28,246 nt of DNA from a virus. Each line of letters opens with the position of its first letter. Position 1 is the stretch's first letter. The notes under the pieces were generated by a model, which worked only from the letters and a program-made list of their open reading frames with translations, was not told the origin of the DNA and did not search any database. The translations under genes were made by a program, and so were the position numbers. Positions 1 through 5,999 of this stretch are shown here, piece after piece. The stretch covers positions 1 through 28,246 of the IMG/VR virus record IMGVR_UViG_3300024306_000071; one strand, given 5' to 3'.

Positions 1-66
1 GAAATCCTGAACAAGGACTTCGTGACCACCGCGTTCAGCTTCGTGTCTGATGACGGTACTGTCTGA
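1..66 (+). CDS. 3' end of a virion-type gene (partial)
   Basis: The first 21 codons are an open frame ending in TGA at 64-66; the start lies outside the window. The visible C-terminus ends in SFVSDDGTV. Codons end almost only in C or G (AAC, AAG, GAC, TTC, GTG, ACC), as in the next gene and unlike genes after 939, which fits a highly expressed particle protein. Its place just before a structural-type gene would fit a major capsid or similar protein, but that is inference; 21 residues do not allow a family call. Confidence 0.6.
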   Translation, partial: EILNKDFVTTAFSFVSDDGTV

Positions 67-102
67 TAATTAACAAATAAAACACAACATAGGAAAAGAT
101 AA

Positions 103-903
103 ATGACCTATTTGTCCGCTAAAAAGATCTTCCCAGGTAACTGGGCAGAGCCTCTGAACGGTTGGTACAAGAACATTGATACCAACGATGACGGTACCAA
201 TAATGCCTCCAAGGGCGGCCCCACTTCTGTGCTGGCCGTCCCCGGCTACCGTTACTTCCAGCAGCGCGGTTACGTTGCTGTTGCCACCGCTTCTGGCGCT
301 GGTGCAGCCGCTACCGGCAATGTGATCGTTCCTTCGCCTTACCGCCAGGACGACACCCGCCCCGACATCACCGGCATGGTGATCTCTGGTAGCGCAACCC
401 TGCCTGCTTATGTGTATCGCGCCACCATTTCCGTGGCTTCTGGCTGGGGTGACGGCCGCGTTGCTTCCGGTATCTACGCTGCTACCGGCAACGTGATCAC
501 CTTCTGCCGCGATTCCAGCGGTCCTGTGTCTGCTTCCGGCGACGCTGAGGGTGTGGCCCAGGCAAACCTGACCTCCACCACCTCTGGTTCTCAGGCTGGC
601 GAAATCTTCTTCGCTGGTGGTTCGGCTGCTTACAGCACCAACCCCTTCCTGACTGCAACCGGCGCTGCTGGCGTGACCGCTACCAACGTCTACAAGAGCA
701 TCACTGGCTCCACCACCCTGAAAGTGTTCGCCCGTGGTACCACCACCGGCACCAGCACTTCTGGCGGTTGGTACATCTCTAGCGCCGATGCCAACGCTGG
801 CCGCAGCGGCTACTTCGTTGTGGAAGTCTGCTACGTGCAACCTGACGAAGCTCCTGGCTACGAAGACATCGACGGTTACCTTCTCGGCCGCACTGTTAGC
901 TGA
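103..903 (+). CDS. Probable abundant virion structural protein, 266 aa
   Basis: ATG at 103 follows a Shine-Dalgarno AGGAAA at 91-96. The product is rich in Gly, Ala, Ser and Thr with short beta-type stretches, has no membrane segment and no catalytic motif, and ends in a Tyr/Asp-rich tail (residues about 238-266, including GYEDIDGYLLG). Codon use is extremely biased to C/G third positions (CTG, ACC, GGC, GTG), the same as the preceding partial gene and clearly unlike those from 939 on. In phages this pattern typically marks very abundant particle proteins such as capsid, decoration or tail tube. I do not recognise the family, so the structural role is inferred from composition, codon use and position. 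Confidence 0.75.
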   Translation: MTYLSAKKIFPGNWAEPLNGWYKNIDTNDDGTNNASKGGPTSVLAVPGYRYFQQRGYVAVATASGAGAAATGNVIVPSPYRQDDTRPDITGMVISGSATLPAYVYRATISVASGWGDGRVASGIYAATGNVITFCRDSSGPVSASGDAEGVAQANLTSTTSGSQAGEIFFAGGSAAYSTNPFLTATGAAGVTATNVYKSITGSTTLKVFARGTTTGTSTSGGWYISSADANAGRSGYFVVEVCYVQPDEAPGYEDIDGYLLGRTVS

Positions 904-915
904 TTGAGTTAAACT

Positions 916-938
916 AGGACCAGTGTAATACTGGTCCT
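916..938 (+). promoter_or_regulatory. Perfect 9-bp hairpin ending exactly at the start codon of the 939 gene
   Basis: Left arm AGGACCAGT (916-924), loop GTAAT (925-929), right arm ACTGGTCCT (930-938), then ATG at 939. The only Shine-Dalgarno-like bases (AGGA, 916-919) lie in the left arm and would be paired with the TCCT next to the start codon. There is no T-run, so it is not a normal terminator. It may be a translation-blocking RNA hairpin or a protein operator; the symmetry is seen, the function inferred. Confidence 0.6.
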
Positions 939-1367
939 ATGACAACCCTTCCGGCAATGCTTTATCAGCATAAAAAAACAGGTGCCCGAGTCAAGGTTGT
1001 AAGCGAATGGGATAACGGCGATTGGTTTATGGTCGAAGACCAAGACGGTCGCCTTTTCACCGTTTACAAGAATGAAGTTGAACCTGATGAAGCTGCTACC
1101 AAGAAGGTGAAAACCCTTCAGGTAAAAGATAAGGCGGCGCAGGAAGAACCTCGTACTTTTCCCCCAGATCACCGTTTAAACATCAATGGCGCTACCGCCC
1201 AAATGATCGCTGATCATATTAAGGGTATCGGATTGAAAACAGCCCGAGAGATTAAAGATCTTCAGATGTCCTTATCGGGTGAAAGGTTCAACAATCTCGA
1301 ACAGTTAAGGCAGATTAAACGTGTTGATTGGGATGCCGTACTGGCAGCTGATTTAATCAGGGTCTAA
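939..1367 (+). CDS. Helix-hairpin-helix (ComEA-like) protein, 142 aa
   Basis: Residues about 80-134 match the ComEA-type helix-hairpin-helix DNA-binding repeat: LNINGATAQMI, then KGIGLKTAREI (the hairpin GIG), then a stretch ERFNNLEQLRQIKRVD like the second half of such domains. The N-terminal 45 residues form a small beta-rich region with several Trp, Asp and Glu; a charged linker joins the two. The start ATG sits flush against a perfect hairpin (916-938) holding its only ribosome-binding-like bases. It lies between two virion-type genes and is closed by a terminator at 1387-1411. HhH domains bind DNA non-specifically, so binding the genome during packaging or ejection is possible, but that is inference. 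Confidence 0.7.
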   Translation: MTTLPAMLYQHKKTGARVKVVSEWDNGDWFMVEDQDGRLFTVYKNEVEPDEAATKKVKTLQVKDKAAQEEPRTFPPDHRLNINGATAQMIADHIKGIGLKTAREIKDLQMSLSGERFNNLEQLRQIKRVDWDAVLAADLIRV

Positions 1368-1386
1368 TACTCATCTCCTTCTAATG

Positions 1387-1411
1387 ACCCTTGGGAAACC
1401 AGGGGTTTTTT
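1387..1411 (+). terminator. Intrinsic terminator after the HhH gene
   Basis: Stem ACCCTTGG (1387-1394) pairs with CCAGGGGT (1399-1406) with one G-T wobble, closed by a GAAA tetraloop (1395-1398), followed by TTTTT at 1407-1411. This is a textbook plus-strand rho-independent terminator 20 bp after the stop at 1367. Confidence 0.85.
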
Positions 1412-1437
1412 AGTCTTAAAATTAAAAATAAAAAGAT

Positions 1438-2145
1438 ATGGCTGGCCCTTCCCTTTACTTAGGACGCATTGGTTCCACTGGAACATCAACGGCACCTCAT
1501 GCGCATTGGGAGGTCATGAAAGACGGGAAACGCTTCCCGTTATCTCAGGCACGCTCTGATATTGGTCAATATTTACAATTTCGTTTACCAAACCAAGAGT
1601 CTTGGCAATCGCTGTATTCAAAACAAGGTAATGACTTTGTTCTGAATCCAGCTGCTACTTTAACTAGCCCCATGGGGATGCGCAAACATCCAGTTCATGG
1701 TGACATGCGTGAACACATGGGAGAAGATTATGGTGGCTTTCCAGAAGGTACGCAGCTTCGTTTTCTTGGGCAAGGTTCAGTTGCTACTCATGCCAACCGA
1801 GGTGGTGCTGGTAATGTTTCTAGCCTGCGTACAGGGCCTTATGAACTGCAGACCTTCCACCTGAGTGAATTACCTGGAGCATCCACAACACGGGGTAAAG
1901 TTCAGCAAGATCAAACTGGAACAACTGCAACAACTGCAGAGGGAGAGGAAGAAGTTACCGGTGACGCTTTTGATGATTTACTAAATTCTTATATTGAGAA
2001 TCAGTTAATGCAACAGTTGATTCAACAATCAACAGCAAAGGCGCAATCGCCGTTTGAGAAGTTCTCTCAGCTGTTAACAATGTTCCCAACAGGGGCAATG
2101 GCCAATCCTCTGACGGATCCAAAACAACAGCAGAAGGCCGGTTAA
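1438..2145 (+). CDS. M23-like peptidase with circularly permuted motifs, 235 aa
   Basis: Zinc metallopeptidases of family M23 cleave peptide cross-links in peptidoglycan. Canonical order is H-x3-D, then a middle His, then H-x-H near the end of the domain. Here the end motif comes first: GSTGTSTAPHAHWEV (H21, H23) right after the start, while the front half follows: MGMRKHPVHGDMREHMGEDYGG (H93, D97) split as RKHPVHG and REHMGEDYG, and the middle His in TFHLSEL (H141). All expected ligands are present but in permuted order. Residues 150-235 are a Gln/Thr-rich tail without an H-x-H copy. The start follows a terminator by 26 bp, with no upstream extension that could supply a missing front half. 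Position among virion genes suggests a particle-borne lysin. Alternative: a remnant of two tandem M23 domains. Confidence 0.75.
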   Translation: MAGPSLYLGRIGSTGTSTAPHAHWEVMKDGKRFPLSQARSDIGQYLQFRLPNQESWQSLYSKQGNDFVLNPAATLTSPMGMRKHPVHGDMREHMGEDYGGFPEGTQLRFLGQGSVATHANRGGAGNVSSLRTGPYELQTFHLSELPGASTTRGKVQQDQTGTTATTAEGEEEVTGDAFDDLLNSYIENQLMQQLIQQSTAKAQSPFEKFSQLLTMFPTGAMANPLTDPKQQQKAG

Positions 2146-2156
2146 TTCAGGTCCTT

Positions 2157-2162
2157 TATAAT
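2157..2162 (+). promoter_or_regulatory. Possible promoter -10 box (TATAAT)
   Basis: Consensus TATAAT 22 bp before the GTG start at 2185, in the short gap after the M23-like gene. No good -35 hexamer is visible. Similar hexamers precede starts at 12161, 17255, 21755 and 23133. Confidence 0.35.
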
Positions 2163-2184
2163 TAAAAACATACGGAAATAAGCG

Positions 2185-2646
2185 GTGCAGTTATCCGACT
2201 TTGACAAAAGTAGGGTCCGGTATCACCTGGGCTACTTCACGGTTTCCGTGCCAGCGGGCGACTATGCCCGTCTGGAAGAAGCAATGAATACGATCCCTGA
2301 CTCGTACTTCTACGACAAGATCGCTATTCAGATTGGTCGTTGTGATACGGCCGAAAAGAAAACCGAAGTAGCAACTTCACCTTCCACCAGGTTAGAGAGC
2401 ATTGCTGGCGACGTTGACCGTACGATCCGGTCGAGTAACGCCAAAGAAGCCCTCAAGGTTTGGGACGAGATTTATCTCTACGAAACCAACCGTTTAGCCG
2501 GCATCCTTTACGTTCCTAACTACAAGGATCCGTTCCAAGCCAGGTACCGTTACGAACGCTCTGGCGCTGAATTCATCCAGGCACTCCCTGGTCCCGCCGA
2601 CACAGCTGTTGGTTCTCGTCTTTATTTACATGAGGTTTGGAGGTAA
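2185..2646 (+). CDS. Unknown virion-cluster protein, 153 aa
   Basis: GTG start at 2185 with GGAA at 2174-2177 as a weak ribosome site. The product is soluble, mixed alpha/beta, with no signal or membrane segment. It opens with QLSDFDKSRVRYHLGY and has two aromatic-rich stretches (SYFYDKIAIQIG, and IYLYETNRLAGILYVPNY in two parts). Size and position upstream of further structural genes resemble small head-completion or head-tail connector proteins, but I see no diagnostic motif, so this stays an inference. It ends at 2646, overlapping by a few bases the ribosome binding site of the next gene. Confidence 0.7.
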   Translation: MQLSDFDKSRVRYHLGYFTVSVPAGDYARLEEAMNTIPDSYFYDKIAIQIGRCDTAEKKTEVATSPSTRLESIAGDVDRTIRSSNAKEALKVWDEIYLYETNRLAGILYVPNYKDPFQARYRYERSGAEFIQALPGPADTAVGSRLYLHEVWR

Positions 2647-2648
2647 TT

Positions 2649-3662
2649 ATGCTTCAATTCGTTGGCCCAGCCTTACAAGGCGCTAGTCTCATTGGACGTG
2701 TTGGCGTTCCGCTTCTCCAGCAGGCAGGACTTGCAGCTGGCATGACTGCTATTGGTGCCGGAATTAATGCTTTAACGAATAAACCACAAGCTAAACCTCA
2801 GCTCACGGGTAGGCAAAAATTAGGACAAGCCTGGGGCACTATTCCCGACAGCCTTAATTATCCACAGGGCGGTGGTTTTGGTTACGCAAGGGGAAATAAT
2901 AAGCGAGCTACTCAGCCAAGTTATCAAGATGCACAAGGCAATACTTACGATGCCGTAAGTGGCCGTCTTCTTTACGCTGCTAAACCACGTAGAGGCTCTA
3001 GTCCTGTTGGAACTAGCGGAGGCTCTCTTGGAGGTGGATCTCCTGCGGCAGAGCGTGAGTTCCAGGCTGAAGTGTCTCGTATTGCTCAGTTGACTGCGCA
3101 AGATCCTGAGCTTCAGCGTTATGAGCGTGCTGCAGCGCTGGCTCGTAAGCCTGGTGCAACTGAACAAGATGTTCAGACTGCAGAAGATATTGGTATGGCA
3201 ATGTGGGCAAAGGCCAATCCAAAGCTTGCGGCAAAGGTCAAGCCTGGTCAGTCCGGTTATGAAGTCATTCAAAATGAATTGAATGCCGGTCAGATGGGTC
3301 CTGTGACAAACTTCCCGTTTGACACGACTCGCCCCCTCAGCCCGACTCCCATTCCTCCTGAGCAGCGTGCAGTGACGTACGAAGGTGTGCGTCCTGTGAG
3401 TCTGGAAGGTGTGACCCCGATCGTTGGCGGTGGTTTCCCAACGGAACAAGCTGCTATGTTTGAGCGATTCCAACAAGCCATCGCTCCAAACAAGCCAACT
3501 TTCCAGGGCTCACCTCTTGGTACAGCTACACCTTTAGTCGGTAATCTTTCTTACACCGGATCGATTACACCTATTGGTACCGCTGTGGAAGGCGGCGACT
3601 TCCGTTCCGATAAGGCACGCAAGTTAGCTGAGATGTTTAAGAACGCTCAGTTCTCTAGCTGA
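2649..3662 (+). CDS. Unknown virion-cluster protein with hydrophobic N-terminus, 337 aa
   Basis: The ATG at 2649 is chosen because a perfect GGAGGT (2639-2644) sits 4 bases ahead of it; an in-frame TTG at 2637 overlaps that site and is unlikely. Residues about 8-45 are rich in Gly, Ala, Leu and Ile (one or two weak hydrophobic helices); 80-130 are Gly/Ser/Lys-rich and probably disordered; 135-195 form charged helices (EREFQAEVSRIAQL...); the rest is Pro/Gly/Thr-rich. A hydrophobic head plus long disordered segments would fit an internal or ejected virion protein, but no family is recognised. Confidence 0.72.
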   Translation: MLQFVGPALQGASLIGRVGVPLLQQAGLAAGMTAIGAGINALTNKPQAKPQLTGRQKLGQAWGTIPDSLNYPQGGGFGYARGNNKRATQPSYQDAQGNTYDAVSGRLLYAAKPRRGSSPVGTSGGSLGGGSPAAEREFQAEVSRIAQLTAQDPELQRYERAAALARKPGATEQDVQTAEDIGMAMWAKANPKLAAKVKPGQSGYEVIQNELNAGQMGPVTNFPFDTTRPLSPTPIPPEQRAVTYEGVRPVSLEGVTPIVGGGFPTEQAAMFERFQQAIAPNKPTFQGSPLGTATPLVGNLSYTGSITPIGTAVEGGDFRSDKARKLAEMFKNAQFSS

Positions 3663-3751
3663 TCACATCCTTGGCATTGCTTTGCATGTAAGTCCAACCA
3701 ACTGGACACGAATCTTTGATTCACGGGGGCCAGTGTTGTTGCTTTAAAACC

Positions 3752-3868
3752 ATGATTCTTTGCCCTAATTTTGTCAAACGCCTGGCCACTAAACTCAGCG
3801 TTGTTGTTGCACTGCAAGCTGTCTTTACTCCTGGTCTCCGCGCAGAGTCAAATTGGGTAGGAGAATAA
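3752..3868 (+). CDS. Possible small secreted or leader peptide, 38 aa
   Basis: An ATG frame in the 219-bp gap between 3662 and 3882 encodes a signal-peptide-like product: positive KR at residues 9-10, a hydrophobic core (LSVVVALQAVF) and an Ala-rich end (GLRAES). It stops 13 bp before the next gene and is in a different frame from it. No Shine-Dalgarno is seen, so this may be chance. The rest of the gap (3663-3751) shows nothing I can name. Confidence 0.25.
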   Translation: MILCPNFVKRLATKLSVVVALQAVFTPGLRAESNWVGE

Positions 3869-3881
3869 CGAGACAGAAGTC

Positions 3882-4565
3882 ATGGCACCAAGGACCGTAC
3901 AACAACTCTTTAATCTCAAACCGGAAGAGCTTAATGCCCTTACGGTTCTTTCGGGTCTGGAAGGTTTCCGGGGCGAAGGAGGACGTGATGTTGCTGCTGT
4001 TGCAGCCAACGTTTTGGCACGTCGATTAAAAGGTAATTGGGGCGGTGTTGACATTCGTAACATCGCAAAAGCACCTGGTCAATACGAAGCTGTTTTCAAT
4101 TACTCAATGGAACAGCTTGCAGACCCAGCGTTTGCAGCTCGTGTATTAGGTGGAGAAGCGGAATTCAAACGCCTCCGCGATATTGTCAACAATCCCAACG
4201 TTGTTGGTGAAGAGTTCAAAAAAGCAAAAGGTGCTCAATCGTTCCGTGGCGTTGCCGCTTACGGAAACAGGAAACCTACTGATTACACACCGGTTCCAGG
4301 TAGAAGCAACTTCTACTTCAATCCCCTGGATCCAACCACATATCAAAAAGGTGTCAACATCTTTGGTGCGACCAACGTCGCTGCCCAACCTCCTGTACAA
4401 CAAGCAAAGCCAAAACCCAAGGCTCAAGACCTTGCGGGTCAAAATCCAGCGTTGTTGTCAATGGCACAGCAGTTGTTTGCACCTTTAGTTGCACCTTCCC
4501 CTTCCAGTGGTCCGTTTGATGCTTTCACCAAAGCATTAACTCGCTTTGCCACTTTGGGACAATAA
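3882..4565 (+). CDS. SleB-like cell wall hydrolase, 227 aa
   Basis: Residues about 22-100 follow the pattern of SleB/CwlJ-type hydrolase domains: an early acidic segment (GFRGEGGRDVAAVAANVLARR, given here as GFRGEGG then DVAAVAANVLARR), then IRNIAKAPGQYEAVF, which matches the conserved 'PGQ(F/Y)' region, and a later SFRG...NFYFN segment. These enzymes act on the glycan strand of peptidoglycan. Residues 150-227 are Pro/Gln/Ala-rich and probably a linker or anchoring tail. No signal peptide. Position in the structural cluster suggests a particle-associated lysin used at entry. The 3' end overlaps the minus-strand HNH gene by 30 bp. Alternative: a lytic transglycosylase-type protein of another family. 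Confidence 0.62.
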   Translation: MAPRTVQQLFNLKPEELNALTVLSGLEGFRGEGGRDVAAVAANVLARRLKGNWGGVDIRNIAKAPGQYEAVFNYSMEQLADPAFAARVLGGEAEFKRLRDIVNNPNVVGEEFKKAKGAQSFRGVAAYGNRKPTDYTPVPGRSNFYFNPLDPTTYQKGVNIFGATNVAAQPPVQQAKPKPKAQDLAGQNPALLSMAQQLFAPLVAPSPSSGPFDAFTKALTRFATLGQ

Positions 4566-5162
4566 ACCAATTTGTTTTGGTTTTATTTGTTTGCAGCCCT
4601 TGGAATCATGCCTTTCTTTTGAAAAGGCTTTTTCCAAGGGCCAGTCATTGTTTAATCTTTTTTGCATAGACTGCGGACTAATGCCTACTTCTTTTGCCCA
4701 ATCTGCAATACACATTGTTTTTCCTTCGAACGTGTAAAGCCTGGTAGCACGTTTGCCACCTCTATTGCGTGTTTGCTCCTTGTGTGTCGCCCATCGACAG
4801 TTTTCTTTGCAGTAATTTTTATTGTTATCTATTCTTTCTAGCTCCATTTTGGGATCCAATTTTTTACCCATATCTTCAAGGAATAAACTGAAATTTTCCC
4901 AACGAGAATCGTAACTAATGCCACGACCTCCGTAACGGTCATAAGCGTTGTGGTTTTTATTATTGCAACGATTTTTCATTGCATTCCATGAGCTATATTC
5001 TGGCGTTCTATCTCGATTTCCACCGTGTTTAAATGAGGCACAGTTTTTGGAACAAAAAGTATAACCACGTTTTTTTAAGCGTTTTCGATGCCATGCTGCA
5101 GTATTTCCCTTTCGTTCATAGAACTCGCCACAACAAGAACACTGAAAAGTTGTTTGTGCCAT
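4536..5162 (-). CDS. HNH homing-type endonuclease, 208 aa
   Basis: Layout: N-terminal zinc-ribbon-like cysteines (C8, C11, C37, C41), then the HNH-type block found in many phage homing endonucleases: HGGNRDRTPEYSSWNAMKNR (46-65), YGGRGI (77-82), LERIDNNKNY and NCRWATHKEQ (121-130). The C-terminus (about 145-180: TFEGKTMCIADWAKEVGISP..., RLNNDWPLEKAF) is the small helix-turn-helix-like DNA-recognition module typical of such enzymes. It is the only minus-strand gene within the left structural block and its 3' end overlaps the upstream neighbour by 30 bp, as expected for a free-standing selfish insertion. Start ATG at 5162; no clear ribosome site. Confidence 0.85.
   Translation of the reverse strand: MAQTTFQCSCCGEFYERKGNTAAWHRKRLKKRGYTFCSKNCASFKHGGNRDRTPEYSSWNAMKNRCNNKNHNAYDRYGGRGISYDSRWENFSLFLEDMGKKLDPKMELERIDNNKNYCKENCRWATHKEQTRNRGGKRATRLYTFEGKTMCIADWAKEVGISPQSMQKRLNNDWPLEKAFSKERHDSKGCKQIKPKQIGLLSQSGKAS
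4564..4592 (+). terminator. Weak AT-rich terminator after the SleB-like gene
   Basis: AAACCAA (4564-4570) pairs with TTGGTTT (4577-4583), followed by a T-rich run to 4592. The stem has only two G-C pairs so it is weak. It lies inside the coding 3' end of the minus-strand HNH gene. Confidence 0.35.
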
Positions 5163-5181
5163 TAGAATAAGGGAAGTTTTC

Positions 5182-5214
5182 GGAGGCCCCTGTCAATATA
5201 GCAGAGACAGGGTG
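5182..5214 (+). promoter_or_regulatory. Shine-Dalgarno separated from GTG start by a hairpin
   Basis: GGAGG at 5182-5186 is 25 bases from the GTG at 5212, too far for direct use. Between them CCCTGTC (5188-5194) pairs perfectly with GACAGGG (5206-5212). Folding would bring the ribosome site next to the start codon, whose G is the last base of the stem. Function is inferred. Confidence 0.45.
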
Positions 5215-5997
5215 TTTAGTCCAATATCTAGTACTGCCACTAACAAGCAGCCACTGCTCGTTGATCGTCCGTTATTTGATTCGGTTCGAGTAACGACCCA
5301 GACTGTTGGTACGCCGTCTACTTTGTTTGTGCAAGGTGGTCAAGCTCCGTCCATTTTGGTGGACATGGATGCTGCCCTGGAGCTTGATAACAACAATGGT
5401 GGTGTGATTGATTCCATCACCATTGTCCGTAACGACTATTACCGTGATGCGGACTATGTTGTATCTAGCGGCACTTCTGGGACTGTTATTTCTATTACTA
5501 GCGGTCAAGTCGTATTAGTTTATGACACGGGTGTTGTAACCACTCCTGCTGCTAGTGGATTTGGTTATTACACTTACACTGGTACCACTACTCTGACCGG
5601 TGTTAACACCAAGCTTCTGTACTCTGGTGGTACGTCGAGTGGTTTTGCATACAACGGTGTGAACTATGGCTACCAGCCAGAAGTCACCTTTGTGTTCTAC
5701 CAGACCCGTGGTACCACCACTCCGATTCCGGCATCGGGTGATTACAAGGTACTCTTTGCTAAGCAAGTCCCAGCCAATACCCAGCGTGTCGACTGTTCGG
5801 ACGTGATGCCTGAGATGGCCGCTCCGATTGTTTCCGCTGGTAACACCACAGGTCTTGGTAACGGCGCTCCTCTACGCAACCGTGGCGTTTACCTGGAACG
5901 TGGCGACCGTATTTACGTTGGCGTCTTTGCTGATGGTCCCAACACTTCCGGTTATATTCCAGGTGCTCATATTTACGCACAAGGCGGATTCTTCTGA
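5212..5997 (+). CDS. Probable virion structural protein, 261 aa
   Basis: GTG start at 5212; no better in-frame start keeps the N-terminus, and the unusual spacing to GGAGG is described separately. The protein is rich in Thr, Val, Gly and Tyr with alternating hydrophobic patterns, so mostly beta structure, and ends GAHIYAQGGFF. No enzyme motif, signal or membrane helix. It sits 2 bp upstream of the 520-residue structural gene and between other particle-type genes. Family not recognised; head-fibre, decoration or tail component are all possible. Confidence 0.72.
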   Translation: MFSPISSTATNKQPLLVDRPLFDSVRVTTQTVGTPSTLFVQGGQAPSILVDMDAALELDNNNGGVIDSITIVRNDYYRDADYVVSSGTSGTVISITSGQVVLVYDTGVVTTPAASGFGYYTYTGTTTLTGVNTKLLYSGGTSSGFAYNGVNYGYQPEVTFVFYQTRGTTTPIPASGDYKVLFAKQVPANTQRVDCSDVMPEMAAPIVSAGNTTGLGNGAPLRNRGVYLERGDRIYVGVFADGPNTSGYIPGAHIYAQGGFF

Positions 5998-5999
5998 TC

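Noticed and set aside
70-840. 256-codon minus-strand frame antisense to the 266-residue structural gene
   Set aside because: Shadow of a C/G-third-position-biased gene; low-complexity Gly/Ala/Ser/Val product, no ribosome site, and the plus-strand gene has AGGAAA and strong codon bias.
2820-3476. 218-codon minus frame opposite the 337-residue gene
   Set aside because: The plus gene has a perfect GGAGGT site; the minus product is Ser/Thr/Arg/Leu-rich without motif.
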